Below are positions 37,205 to 49,347 of a stretch of 64,000 nt of DNA, in pieces. Source of the DNA: Marisa cornuarietis (taxonomy: Eukaryota > Mollusca > Gastropoda > Architaenioglossa > Ampullariidae). Both the position numbers and the translations under genes were made by a program. Position 1 is the first letter of the stretch. Each line of letters begins with the position of its first letter. The stretch is from NCBI GenBank assembly GCA_004794655.1, contig SMMW01000534.1, positions 999,501 through 1,063,500 on the forward strand, read 5' to 3'. Below the pieces are notes generated by a model that was not told the DNA's origin, did no database searches, and saw only the letters and a list, made by a program, of their open reading frames with translations.

Positions 37205-37322
37205 AACCCCATATTTATTTCTCAAAAATGAAGTGATAGCTCTAACCCGGAGAAAACACCACAGCTGCAAGAGTTAGAGGCAGAAATTAACCCGGGGGTA
37301 AAGCCGGGTACCTCGGGTAGTA
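37205..37322 (-). mobile_element. Possible degenerate SINE-like fragment
   Basis: The sequence CTCTAACCCGGAGAAAAC is the reverse complement of a GGTTTTCTCCGG-type block often seen in invertebrate tRNA-derived SINEs, and a similar block is present at 49796-49827. Boundaries, tRNA-like promoter boxes and target duplications were not found, so this is only a suggestion. Confidence 0.2.
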
Positions 37323-38251
37323 CATGTCATTATGTCCGTGTCAAAATACTTCAGTTTCAATTGTTTCTACTTACCTCGACCAGAGAATATTCAGGGAGAA
37401 ATCCAAACCATGGTCATGGCTGAAAGCAGGAGCATCCCCTTGATGTACAAACACTGTCCCCCTCCCTCCCACTCCTCCCCACCCACCTCTGTCGTCTGCA
37501 CGCGCACTAATTGCTGGCCCCCGTGACACAGAGATGAGCAGCTTCCTCAGCAACCGCCTGCCTCCCTTCGGCTTCTCCCTTGAGCATCTCTTGCCGTACG
37601 CATTGATTTTCCCCTACAAGAAAAGCGGAAGTTGTTTAGCGCAGCTTCCGGTGATGGCGGCGAGGCTAATGGAATAACGCGAGTTGTTTGAGCTTTTACA
37701 TCGCTGGAGGTTTTGCTGTCATCACCAAGCCCTGAACAATCGCTGTGATTGCCTGAGATGGGAGGGTGAGGGGGTTGTGGAGGTGAGAGCTCGGGTACCT
37801 TTGTAGTTAGTGGAGCCACCCGCCTGTCTACACACCATGGTGTCCACTGCAAGGTGCAGTCTCTTGTCCACACAGTTATGCTAGTCTCAGACATTGCGGG
37901 ACAGAAACATTGACACTGACAGGTTCTAAATTTCAGTTTTACCAAAATTAAAAATAATAATAATAAAAGGAAGTTGCTGTATTATATGTATACAGAGGAA
38001 AATATGAAGTCGCCTTTGTTTTGCGGCATCAGTAGACAACCCTGGTGTGCGCGTCTAGTAAATGCAGAATCAACAATAATTATCCATGACTTTACAAATA
38101 TTGTCGGGCATACAATTTGAACCGAACATTTGTGTAGACAAGTGTTTCTTTGAAGAGGGGAACATGTAGCACAAGTAACAGAACATAATTTTGAAAATAC
38201 AAAATAACTGGAGTTAATCAAAGCAAGCGCATCACCATCAAAATCTTAAGA

Positions 38252-38276
38252 AGACAGACAGACAGACAGACAGACG
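38252..38276. repeat. (ACAG)n microsatellite
   Basis: About six ACAG units. Confidence 0.9.
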
Positions 38277-39742
38277 TGGAAGGCCTATAAGTGTATATAC
38301 AAGTGTAGACAAGATGGTAAAGGACTGGCAGGTAACAGCTGACAACTTTCCAAATCAATGTGAAGTGTTGCAAGTGTGTTTTGGCCTTTACATCCAACTT
38401 TCTTTTCTGTAACTTTATTTTTATTTATCCATTTGCTCTGACTTTGTCTGTTTATCTGTATGTCTATCTGTTCTTTCCTTTTAAAACGATGTTACATCGA
38501 CTTTTGAATTAAGATGTCCACAAATAATTCTCATTGATGTGGCCAAAATGTCGATTATTGTCTTCTCTTAAAAATTCCTCGCTGAATTCTTTCTACTTTT
38601 TTTTTATTGAATGCTATCAATGTCTGTACTAGCAATCCTTCTCTCGTCTGTCTGCAGCTCTGCAGATGATACTGTTTTGTCTGCATGATCAACCATCTGG
38701 GTCTTCCTTCTGGTATTTCCCATGTCAGTCATTTCTATAGATTGTTGTATCTAGCATTTGCCACAGTGAATCTTTTCTCAAGTGTGTTCCATCGAGCATT
38801 TGCCACTGGCACTAACCTTCAAAGCCATTGTCAAGTTGCCATTGTCAACATCTCCACCTGCTGTTTCAGCCATGTCTACAGGCTGCTTCACCTGGAGTAT
38901 CGTATGGAAGGTGTTATCAATGGTTTGTATGGGGCAGAGAAAATAACTCACGGTCAGCTGCTTCATTACACTTGATCCTCCATTTGCAGTCTGTGCAGGT
39001 GCACGTGCAGTTTGCACGGATGCTTGATAAGCTGCTGGAATGTGGAGGGTGTATACAGAAATTAACCTCGCGTCTACAGTACTTCTAGTACCTACCACCC
39101 AAATGAAACTATCCACCTGCAATCATAACAAATCTACTTCCGGGTTTTTCGGGGTTTTTTTCTTATTCTCTCCTTTTCTATCGTTCGTTTTTCTCCCTCG
39201 GCAGCAGAATTAGTAGAGTTCAGGAAGGGTAGTGGGTGGGTGTTTAGATGAGGATGGTTACTTGGGGTAAAAATGGTCAGTGTTCTGCCTCCCGTGGTCA
39301 CATTTGGAAGCACCGGCAGTTAGTCTTGAGAACAGAGAGAGTTGAGCTGTGGGGATGAGGTGGGAGGTTGAGAGGCACTACACCCCCCCCCCCACTATCG
39401 AGGGCCAACCCACGTCCCATCAGCTCCCAGCTAAAGATCGACTTTTGTGTAAAGTTGTCACAAACAGGCTGGGGGGGGGGGTGTTTCTCTCCCTGCGTGT
39501 GCGTGTGTCTAGGATAAACTGGGAGGAAATGTAAATCAGCGGCACCGAAATAATGTACAAGCAATGGACCATTCAGAGGGATGGCGCGACCAAAAAAAGA
39601 AAGAAAGACTGAAAGGCTTGTGTGTGTAGTCAACTGTTACAGACAGCAATTGATGGGGGAAAAGGAGCGACGGACAGACAGACAATCAAATGCATGTGCA
39701 ACATACAGGAATGTGTGTGCACATGAGTTCTTTTCTGTTCTA

Positions 39743-39748
<6 letters not shown>

Positions 39749-39791
<43 letters not shown>

Positions 39792-39810
39792 GCGCGCGCA
39801 CGCACACACA
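39749..39810. repeat. (CA)n with (CG)n end
   Basis: A CA run of about 20 units ends in a CG/CA block. Confidence 0.95.
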
Positions 39811-39915
39811 AAGAGTGACAAAGAGAGCGAAAGAGAAGGGGCGATAGAAAAGAAAGATGGTGGAAAAAATAAGAGAGGGGAAAGATATGAATGAGAGAAG
39901 AGAGGAGTATGATTG

Positions 39916-39937
39916 TGTGTGTGTGTGTGTGTGTGTT

Positions 39938-39970
<33 letters not shown>

Positions 39971-39971
39971 T
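39916..39971. repeat. (GT)n(GA)n compound microsatellite
   Basis: GT units followed by GA units. It is inverted relative to the CA tract 110 bp upstream, so the two could pair in RNA. Confidence 0.9.
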
Positions 39972-40274
39972 TAAGAAAAAACATGGAGATGGAAGAAAGA
40001 AAGAAGGCCCCGGGGAAATAGGAGTGAGAGAATAAGTTGTGGCTTAGGGGGGACGAATAAAAGGGACTTGTGAAAACTCATAAACGCACCGCCTCCGTGT
40101 AGTCCACTGTTTAGCGAGAGAACGAGCGCAAAACATCCGCCATTTTGTGCCAGAGACTGGGAGTGTCTGCCACCTCGCGTGTGTGGAGCAATTTCTTGAC
40201 ATTAACACCCACACAAGCACCACCATGTCTGAGTAAACACTTCGAGCAGGCCTTCCATGCACCTCATTATCATT

Positions 40275-40297
40275 TTCTCTCTCTCTCACTCACTCAC

Positions 40298-40349
<52 letters not shown>
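40275..40349. repeat. (TC)n then (CA)n microsatellite
   Basis: A short TC/CA transition followed by about 26 CA units. Confidence 0.95.
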
Positions 40350-40350
<1 letters not shown>

Positions 40351-43300
40351 ATTCGGGGTGGAGGGAGGAGAGACTGGAGTACCTGGAAGACACAATCCAC
40401 GGTCAGCCCAAGGAATGTCAGTCACATTCAGAGAACGTGGGAGCCCACATCCACATCCCTGATTCTCTCTCATGATGATAAACGCTTTAGCAGCTGCGCT
40501 TTAACCAACCTCGTGTCTGCCATGAGACAAAAAAGGCGGAAAGACAGGAGGACAAGACAAGAAGACAAGACGAGGGGAAGACACAGGAGATCGAGACAGG
40601 AAGGACGAGACAGGTCCGTATGTCAAGGCCGGAGAACAAGATAGAGGACAAGAAAGACAGGGGTAAGAGAGAAGGACAAGATAGAGGACAGGAGAGACAG
40701 AAAGACCAGATAGGAGAGAAGGCGATTAAAGTCCTCACGAGGAGGGCCATCCCGCTGGAACTAAAAGGCTTGGAGTAGCCCGGAGCCAGTCAGATTAAAC
40801 AGAATTGCACCCAGGCCCTCGTCGCGAGCTCTGTTAGCCGAGGGGCGATCAAAATCCGATTTCAGCCTCCACTACTGCGGACCGGTCTCTGGTGGCGGTG
40901 GTCGATGGAGTGTTGATGTCGGTGGTAGTGGGATGTTGGTGGTGGTGACAGTGACGGAGGGAGCTCGCAGTTCCTCACCAAAAACAACGGAAAGCGCGTT
41001 CCTGCGCGTGCGGCGTGACGGAGTAGGTAGGGGGGGCGGGGAGGATGTAGAGATGATGGAAGGGGAGGGATGTTCAGAGAAAGAGAGAAGCAAAGAGGGT
41101 AAACTAGAGGGGGGTGGGTAGAGACTTTGTGAAGAAGAGCAGACATGGCAAACGACAAGTGGGAAAGGGTAGAAGAAAAGTCAATTACATTCAAAAGCAA
41201 ATTATTGACAGTCAGAAGCTACCATAAAGGGAGGGAGACGCATGGAAAGTCAAGAGGCCTTAGAGACAACGTGGGAGGTCAAAACTGAAGGGGGATTTCA
41301 TCACCGTGGCGACGAGATGTAAATCACAAATAAAAGCTGGAACGAAAAGGCGTCAGTTTGAAGTGACTGAGAGCATCTCTCGTGACATGACCGTGACACG
41401 TGATTAGCACGTGACTGAACATCTCAACAGCCTCCTGAAATGTTGGGAAAGGACGGTGTCCCGTGTCAGCAGCTGTTTTATGGGAGGGACTCGACGAGGC
41501 AACTTTCTGTGGGAGCTTGGGTCCACTTTATTCGATGTGGCCACTGGAGGTCTTTGATGATGACAGGGGTGGTGGAAAACAGGAACTTCAAGATTCCAGG
41601 GTAATGGAAAAGGTAATGAATTGTAGCTTTCTCGATGTAATTTAATGGTAGTGGTAATGGTAATGATTGCGGTAGTATAACGGTAATAGAGGGGGGAGGG
41701 GACTCAACAAATTTAAATCGAACCACCCAAAGTTCCAAGGTGTAGACTTCGATGCTGTGTGTGAAGAATTACTTGAGGTTGGGAATATTTGCCACACTAG
41801 GGACAATCATACCTGTGACTGTGAGGAATCACTGACCAGTCATACAACTGGAATTTTTGATGATCAGTAAACCGCTTGTGGTCGAGTTGCTCCCAAGAGA
41901 CTAACTAACCCGACAAACAGTTCAAACTTTAAACTCATTATTTCATCAAACATCCACCTTCAGACTTAAGACCCTTTGAGATTTCGATTTTAATATTTTG
42001 TAAGATATTTTCTTTCGAAAATGTACGTATTGTGTTTTCGGACCAAAAGGAGCTAAGAATCGAACCACGAGACCACGAACTTGTATCCTCACCTGCACTA
42101 CACGCACTGTAGCCTGGCGATGAACATCAGTGACTTGCAAGGAGCCTGTCAACCACGACTACAAGCGTTGTCTACCCTGCAAAATCTATCAATCAGCCCG
42201 AGCTAATTTTTAATCAAAGAATAACACAATTCATGCTGAAATCACGTGATCCACAAGCATAACCTTCACTTCAGTTTTCCAAAGAGCACTTGGGAACCTG
42301 AACATAACAGAGTCGATAAAATCAGGCTACTCCGCTATAAAACGACAAAAGATAACAACAGAAAATCAACAAATGGATTAAAAAAAAAACTAAACAATTT
42401 CACATTTCTGGCCAAAGTCGTGCGGGAGGGCTTGATGCTGAAGCACTTCACAGTGACCTCCCTTTGTGGTGAGAGGGGGGGCGGAGTGCCATCAGGGGAC
42501 CCTCCTGGTCACCAAGGTCCCCTCCCCCCCCCTTTTTTGTTGCCGCTGGAAGGGCTGCCCCTTAGAGAGTTCGTTGACCGAGTTGCCTGCATCCAAAGTG
42601 CGGCTGCTTCCAGAACTGGTCTCCTGCTAACATCCTCGGTCCGCTTGTGTGCAAATGAGTTTTAGTATTTAAAACATCATCGTACCCTGGGTTTAGCTGA
42701 TGTCAGTTTATTTTACAACAGCCAACTCCTTCCAAATGTTTGGGATTTATTTAAACTAATTTTAGTGGATTATTCTTGTATTGATTCGTTAATTTTGCGT
42801 GCAATCTGCGAGTGCTCAGCAGAGCTGCCATTTATTAGCGCCTGACCTTTTTCTTTATTACAATCTGACCTTAACTAGAAGGAGGAGTCGTCGCAATAAT
42901 TAGACAAGGACTGAGATTCAATGCGTGGATGCCTTTAGTTAATTGACACGTAGAGAAATTTCTACGTGGACTCAGTTATAAGGATGCTATTTCTAGGTCA
43001 CCACACTTTCTTGGGTTGTAGAATAACGGTCGAGCAGAGGTCAAGGGTCGGAACAAAATCAATCCTAATGACCTCAGCCGTTTATCGAAGTTTGTTTAAG
43101 GTCACGTGCCCGAGGAAGGACTTGCTTCTTGTCCAGTTCTGGAACCGATGAACCGATGGGTTATCATGGAGTAGTGGAGGAAATCCATGGAGCGAGAGAA
43201 TAAATAAACTTATCGGGAGGGCAGTCGATATGTCGGACACATCCACAATCTAAACACGTAGCGGAAACTATAGCAACAAAGCATCAAGCCCGGAGAGGAT

Positions 43301-44568
43301 AAGATTGGAAGAGGGCCTGATCCGGGGATCAGAAACAAAAAGTTGCAAATTCAGAGACATGGCTGCAAGTAATCCATCAAGTGAAGAAACATTTGATAAG
43401 ATGACCAGACGAACAATAGACTACAGACACCGTTAGTAAATGTGGTCTACAGGCAGAAAGGACTTGCTGCACTCATACAACAATTGAAAGCAGAGACAGG
43501 TGGCACAACAACACCTCACAGTACACTACCCGTAATGTGCTGCACCTACCCGTTATGTCAAAAGCTGCTGTCTTCTTCTTCTTCTTCATCATCTGTCCTC
43601 CTCTCCTTCCCCCTTCATCATAACATTCCTTGAGAAAATCCACTTCTGATCCTTTAACTCGCAATCTCCTAAATATTCTTTTGCCTTTCCCTTACTACCC
43701 CTGTATTTATTTTTTTGGATTTATTCTCTTCGCTCTCTGTATTAATACTCTTTATTGTCTTTCTGTATTGTCTGTTTCTTATCAGTTTATTTTTATTCCG
43801 TATTTATTTTGTTTTTATTATTTTTCTCTTTTTTCTTAATTGTAGACACTCGATGAAGCCCCAGACTTGTTGACATGAGACTGAATGCGCTAAAGGCAGC
43901 TTGACTAAACTTCAAGACGGGGACATTGCTTCCCCCAGAAAAAGCTCTTGTCCTTTAATATCGTGTTTTGAACCATGATGCCTCATCCACTTGAGTGCCC
44001 CTCTCGCACAGTTCTATGAGTTCGGTGGACATTTTAGTCTTTATTCTGCTCTTGTGTGCGCGCCATTACCGAGCCTAATGTTTAGGGCAAACTTAACTAC
44101 GTGGATGACATTTTGATTTCAGGACAGGATCAACTGATTGGATGACATTTTATCCAGCCACTCGTTCTTATTCGATGAATGGGCAGCCATAATATTCCCG
44201 CCGGTTAAACGCTTGCCATAAACTGATCTGTTTTAAAGACTCTGCGTTAAAATAGAACTTATAGGCTCCAGCAAGGTGTTCACCGATGGCTGTGTAAGAT
44301 GGCTTCATAAAACTCCGAGTTTTAAAAGTTATGGGCCGAGCTGCATGAAAGAGCATCGTATCGTTTCTGTGAATAAAACTTATACCATGTCTCTAAAAAT
44401 CACAAGCAATTTTGGGTGTGGAGAAGGAGATCCCACCCCTAGTGACCTTCTCGTAGCCAATAGAATGTTTGATCTCATGCGGAGCTTTGTTAAGAAAGCC
44501 GGTAATAAACTATAGGCCGGAGATAAGGCAGCTGGGACCGGAATGGAGTCTTTTAGGAGCAATAGGAT

Positions 44569-44660
44569 GCTAAACTCTTAGTCGAGAGTTAACCGAGAGC
44601 TAAACTCTTAGTCGAAAGTTAACCGAGAGCTAAACTCTTAGTCGAGAGTTAACCGAGAGC
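44569..44660. repeat. 30-bp triplication
   Basis: Three adjacent near-identical units contain TAAACTCTTAGTCGAGAGTT. The inner GACTCTC/GAGAGTC-like words give each unit partial self-complementarity. Confidence 0.9.
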
Positions 44661-45187
44661 TGCACAACTCAACAGCTTTTCTGGTCCAAACCTCCCATAG
44701 CTCCACAATAACCTCATTGATGGACCAGAGGCATCGACATACCCCCGAGATTGCTTGGCCTCCTACTAATGATAGATACAGGGAGGATGCTAAGGCGGTA
44801 GTTGTGGACCAGATGCAAACAATGAGCTATAGGGTATATCGATCCCCCGGTCTGCACCTGGTTCTGAACTGAATGACCTGACATTAATTCTTGCCAGGTT
44901 TGCTGTCATGTTTATGCTATTTTACCGCAAACAAATTAATACTACATCAGGTGAGAAAAAAAACGAGAAGGGAAGAAACTTGTACTAAAAAATGAGTAGA
45001 AAATGAAATTTATTAAAGGTGGAAAAACTGTTAGATAAAAGTTGAAAAATAGGGTAAAGTAGCCTCAAACTTGCAAGTTATTCTAAGTTTTGTTGAGATA
45101 CAAAAATGAGCAAACGAAGAACGTGTTGCAATCAAAACAGTCACCTGAACCGAATCTAGAATTTTAAAAGTTTTTTTTCTGTTGCAG

Positions 45188-45265
45188 TTTCCTACCCAAA
45201 GATTTGCCAGAAAAGCGTCGTCTGCAAGCTCGCTACATATCAGTCCTCCGAAAGCAAACTCTCAG
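45188..45265 (+). CDS. sif: still life/TIAM-like Rac GEF, exon 4
   Basis: A 78-bp exon in phase 0 at both ends encodes residues 134-159. Its acceptor, TTTTTTTCTGTTGCAG, has a strong pyrimidine tract; its donor is CAG|GTGAGC. The encoded FPTQRFARKASSASSLHISP directly follows the WH1 domain and matches the order of residues after the domain in recalled fly still life (a basic RKASS core followed by S-L and PP). The basic, Ser-rich RKAS block could be a phosphorylation site for a basophilic kinase. Because the exon is a multiple of three, it could be skipped without a frameshift. No domain of its own is recognised. Confidence 0.82.
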
Positions 45266-45490
45266 GTGAGCATCGCGATGTGTAGAGGAAGCTTCCGGGT
45301 GTACAAACGACTATAAAGCAAAATGATAGAAGCAAGGGAGAGAAATATCACGAGACATAATACACAGCAATGTCATAATGACGTAATACACGTAATACAT
45401 AACAGTGTTTTCAGACCACGACAAAATGAGACAGAATAGAGACAGAGACAAAGATAACGACAAACCAACTAAAGATCGACACAAAAACCA

Positions 45491-45535
<45 letters not shown>

Positions 45536-45741
45536 CAGTCCTCTTCTAATCTGAATGCTTGATCTCATCTTCAGTCTGCTTGCCCTTCGCCTTCGTGAGT
45601 GTTGATTAATTTGCTAAAACACTATTTACTTCACTTACCGTTACATTGCTCACACTCGGTCTGTCTGTCTTTCTGCCGAAGAGTAACGGAGCCAAAAACA
45701 CATTATTTCTCGTCTCAAGTTTCATCTCACTCTTCTTGCAG
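45266..45741 (+). other. Intron 4 of the sif-like gene (476 bp)
   Basis: The shortest intron, bounded by GTGAGC and CACTCTTCTTGCAG. Its only visible feature is a (GT)n run. Confidence 0.85.
45493..45534. repeat. (GT)n microsatellite
   Basis: About 20 uninterrupted GT units inside intron 4. Confidence 0.95.
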
Positions 45742-47020
45742 AGACCTCGAAGCAAGGCTGCCTCCACCTCCTCCCCCAGTTCCCCCATCCACTCTCGCCA
45801 CCACCTGGCCGATAGCGACCCCGAGACGTGCACCGACTGCCCCCAGTATCCCCCTACCTCCCAGCCCCCGTCAGTCAGGTCGTCGTCCCTGCCGCGCAGC
45901 GCCTCCCACGTCCTGCGGGATGCTGGTGACTTTACGAGGCCGTACGCCACCATGACGGCCATGCCCAAGCCGGGCTCCGAGACGGCCATGTTTGAACACT
46001 GCCGGGGGCCCGTTCTGCGACGCGCCAACTCCGAGAGCCCTAACTCCGCAACACTCCCCCAGCGGAAGTCCATGCCGTCGGTGCTCACCGCCCGCGATTC
46101 GCCCAGTAAGCGTCTCCAGGACATCATCCGCCCAGCCTCCGCCATCGCAGAGATCACGGCCCAGAAACTGGACAGCCCCAAGCGGGTGGTCATCAGTGAC
46201 GTCATCACGGCGTCGCGAACGTCATCTCCAGTGTCCTTGACGCAAGAGAAGCCAAACGGTATTCTGAAGAAGGACAGCAGTCTCGGCGACCGCATGTTTC
46301 CACCCTTGGACCGCTGCGTTTCCATGGACGCCGAAAGATCGCAACAGGCCGACAGCGGCTGCGACAGGACCATGGAGATGGATGCAGCCGATGGCGCTGA
46401 GGGTAAAGACACATCGCTATCGCTGTCATCGGCGTCGCAGGCCAGCAAGAAGTCGCACCTGACGGTGGACACGACCTACACGGCGGGCAGCTCCCAACAC
46501 ACCTCGTCCTCCAGCTCGCCCGAATGGCCTTCCCCTCCGGAGCCTTTGACCCCGCAGACACCTTCAACCCCGCTAGGTCACATGGAATTTGACAGCGACA
46601 CCATCAAACGCTTGCTGCGTTCCTTCCCATCATCCCCCGTCGACAAAGAGGACTACGACTTGGGCTTTCATGATGACCCCAGCTTGCAGGACCCTAGTTC
46701 CATTCGCCGGGCACAGCTGGCCCGCACTAAGAGTCTGAACACCCACGACCGACCCCCAGCCAGGGGCGGCAACTCCGGGCGCGGACGTCTGCAGCGCGAA
46801 CAGACGGTAGGGAGCGCCGTGGTGTGCAAGGCGGGCGAGCTGCACAGGTCCCGGATGTTCAACAAGGTGGCGCTGGAGGAGGAGCTGCGCAAGCGCAATC
46901 GTTGTGCCGCGGCGGCCGCCGTCTGCTCCTACAAGGGCAGCTACCCTGACAGCGGCATCGGGATACCAGGCGAGGTCTGCGGTTCGCTCCCTTCGGAAGG
47001 CAGCTGCAGGTCCCGGCGGG
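45742..47020 (+). CDS. sif: still life/TIAM-like Rac GEF, exon 5 (Ser/Pro-rich linker; 3' part of gene outside window)
   Basis: This 1,279-bp exon encodes residues 160-585 plus one base of codon 586. It enters in phase 0 and leaves in phase 1 at GGG|GTGAGT. If the donor were ignored, a TGA would follow two codons later, so splicing onward is the better model. The region is predicted disordered: rich in Ser, Pro and Thr, with a proline-rich stretch at 422-436. Basophilic-kinase-like sites include LRRANSE (251-257), QRKSMPS (266-272) and LARTKSLN (485-492). TIAM1 has a comparable RANSL site and a DSGI block, here YPDSGIG (560-566). The catalytic DH-PH, PH, Ras-binding and PDZ domains known in the family would follow this exon. 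GC-rich, codon-biased sequence contrasts sharply with the introns; a 288-codon minus-strand frame over it is only a shadow. Confidence 0.87.
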
Positions 47021-47494
47021 GTGAGTGAAATGTGTTTAGTCGCACGAACATCGATGATGACGTCGTCATCGATGGAGTTTATTTCCCGACCCCCCTCTCC
47101 CCCCATTACCTTGAATGACCACACCATCATCATCATCGTCGTCGTCGTCGTCATCATTATCGTCGTCAACGTCTTTTTGATAATCGGCTTCTTTCTGTTG
47201 ACTTTTCGACTCAAGATTGACGCAATGCGTTCACCGCGAACACTCGCGGCTCGTCGTCACTTTCAACTACTATGGGTCACATCGCCTTAATCGTCATTAT
47301 TAATTTGTGCCTTACTGTGCCTCGTTGTCTCGGTCCTTAATGTTGTTGCGCCAGATGAATAACGGCACCAGTGGTTGCTGGTGGTGGTGGTGGCTATAAC
47401 TGTGGCATTAATGGCTGGCTGGTGGGGTTGGTCGGGTGATTCCCTGCACTGACATCCTAGGAATCATACCAATGAATACAAACCTCGCTTAGTC

Positions 47495-47495
47495 A

Positions 47496-47565
<70 letters not shown>
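47495..47565. repeat. (GAT)n microsatellite, probable SINE tail
   Basis: About 23 GAT triplets lie next to the minus-strand SINE fragment at 47576-47636, at the position where that element's 3' tail would be. Confidence 0.9.
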
Positions 47566-47568
<3 letters not shown>

Positions 47569-47575
47569 GGGGGAA

Positions 47576-47636
47576 TAGGTGTTTTACGCCAAGCCAGGAG
47601 ATAAGGCGAAGCAGCCAGCCCTGTAAACTTGTAAAC
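47576..47636 (-). mobile_element. 3' fragment of tRNA-derived SINE (same family as 51155-51349)
   Basis: The minus strand reads TTTACAGGGCTGGCTGC and then CTGGCTTGGCGTAAAACACC, matching the 3' half of the SINE at 51155-51349 with a short internal deletion. The tRNA-like head is missing, so it is a truncated copy. It ends in the adjacent triplet run. Confidence 0.7.
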
Positions 47637-47768
47637 ATTGACGAGGAGGGAGTCCAAGGGTCTGTAAGAATCAAGTTGCTTGCAGTCAGCTGCTCTTTGC
47701 TGAGTCTACGGCTTCTGAAGAACTTCAGACTTTCTTTGCAAACTAAGCCCTTATACACGTGTCTGTCT

Positions 47769-47845
47769 GTGTACACTGTACGTGTGACTGTGTACATTGT
47801 ACGTGTGACTGTGTACACTATACGTGTGACTGTGTACACTGTACA
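47769..47845. repeat. 21-bp tandem repeat, 3.6 copies
   Basis: Units of 21 bp contain TGTGTACACTGTACGTGTGA, with small substitutions. Confidence 0.9.
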
Positions 47846-48206
47846 ATACATGTGTCGGTCTTGCCCTACTCCTCGCGGGGGTCAACTGTGAGGTTCTCAC
47901 CCTCGTGGGGGCGTGTTGTTCTTGTTGTTGTTACTCGCTGGTATCAACATCTGTCGTCATTTTTACTGTCACTCATCATACCTGCGGTGTTACCTGACTG
48001 ATGACGAGGTAGCGACGGACAGGTGTCCGTCGTAACAGCAGCAACTAGCCACGAGGACTGGTCTGCTGTGTCGACGTTTTCGTATTGTGGGCGTGAAAAA
48101 TAATACAATACAACTTTATTTATACACAAGGGCAATATCAGATAGTGCTCATAAATAATACATACATATACGTGATATAAAAGAGATAATACATACATGT
48201 TGAAAT

Positions 48207-48215
<9 letters not shown>

Positions 48216-48292
<77 letters not shown>
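48216..48292. repeat. (CA)n microsatellite inside the LINE 3' UTR
   Basis: About 38 CA units preceded by a short TC run. It lies between the LINE coding remnant and its 3' terminus. Confidence 0.95.
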
Positions 48293-48437
48293 TCCCAGCA
48301 ACAGTATATACAGGTTGATACAGGTTAATACAAGCTCACGGCCAGTAGAATTCATCAGGTAAATGGCACGTGGAATGAATGAGTTGCGGTGACGATTGGT
48401 TTTGCAAACAGACATCGCGTACCTACAGCCAGACCGC

Positions 48438-48586
48438 AAGAGTGAGAACTCATATGTTAACACATGGTCAGAAATAGAGAGGATGACAAGAGTGAGAACT
48501 CACATGTCAACACATGATCAGAAATAGAGAGGATGACAAGAGTGAGAACACATGTCAACACATGATCAGAAATAAAGAGGATACAG
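48438..48586. repeat. 50-bp triplication inside the LINE relic
   Basis: Three tandem copies contain CAAGAGTGAGAACTCA and GATCAGAAATAGAGAGGAT; the last copy is slightly shorter. It interrupts the LINE reverse-transcriptase reading just before its C-terminal block. Confidence 0.9.
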
Positions 48587-49324
48587 GATGCCTTCCTAGG
48601 GATTTGCTGATGGCAGAAAGCGGCCAGGTCCCTCTGCCTGATTCTGGTGATCTTAGAACAGATGTTAACAAGGGAGACAAGACTGTTCCTGGTCCCTAGG
48701 GAAAGGCTGTGGAACCAGGAGATGAAAGAAAAAGTAATGAGACTTTCAATGAAGGACTGATAGAACCGAGTGAGGATGACAGAACTGACAGAGAAAGATT
48801 TGAGTTTCCGTAGGAGGTACAGGCGTTGTTGACTTACGGAGGATCATGTCAGTGGTGATGTCCCATTTAAGCTTGTTATCGAAGATGGTACCTAAATATT
48901 TGTAAGAGTCGACTACCTCGATGGCATCATCATGGATAGTACTGATGACTGTCTCAGGCTTGTTCACCCGAAAGTCGAAGATCATTTCCTTAGTCTTTGA
49001 GGCATTCAAGACAAGGAAGTGTTCGTCATACCAGCGGACAAAGTCAGGAAGAGTGTCACTGTGAACATGTTCATTATCATACAGAAGTGACAGGAGGGCA
49101 GAGTCATCAGCAAATTTTATCAGAAAGCTCCTATCAGTAGTGCTTCTACAACAGGTTAAAATAGTTTTATATCAGTAGTTTAACAGTTGATAAAAAAATT
49201 GCATTTCGTTATCTGTAATTATATCCCACACAAAAACGACTTAAATATTTTTTTGGGTGAACATTGATCATATTACACCTGCCTCGTCTCCTCCTCGTCA
49301 TTTTAATAATCAAAGCGCGCGCGT

Positions 49325-49347
49325 GTGTATATATATATATATATATA
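49325..49347. repeat. (TA)n microsatellite
   Basis: About ten TA units. Confidence 0.9.

Larger units (their letters stand above)
34670..45187 (+). other. Intron 3 of the sif-like gene (10.5 kb)
   Basis: Bounded by GTGAGT and TTCTGTTGCAG. It contains a 34-bp array (35.1-35.8 kb), several CA/GT tracts (39.7-40.4 kb) and a small 30-bp triplication (44.6 kb). The intervals 35.8-39.7 kb and 40.4-44.5 kb show AT-rich or mixed sequence with no gene that could be recognised. Confidence 0.8.
48100..49145 (-). pseudogene. 3' end of a CR1/L2-like LINE (reverse-transcriptase C-terminal part)
   Basis: On the minus strand from about 49.14 kb the reading is FLIKFADDSALLSLLYDNEH, then FVRWYDEHFLVLNASKTKEM, DSYKYLGTIFDNKLKWD, and after a frameshift FYQSFIESLITFSFISWFH and NRHRNSFIPRAIYLMN. 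This is the palm, thumb and C-terminal order of a CR1/L2-like non-LTR reverse transcriptase. The catalytic FADD is intact, but the protein is frameshifted and lacks its N-terminal half and endonuclease. Downstream, a short 3' UTR with a (TG)n run ends in AATAAAGTTGTATTGTATT near 48100, typical of the 3' end of such elements. It is therefore a 5'-truncated, inactive copy lying antisense to the host gene. Confidence 0.85.

Noticed and set aside
45606..46472. 288-codon minus-strand open frame
   Set aside because: It is the antisense shadow of GC-rich exon 5, which is supported by splice phase and family similarity.
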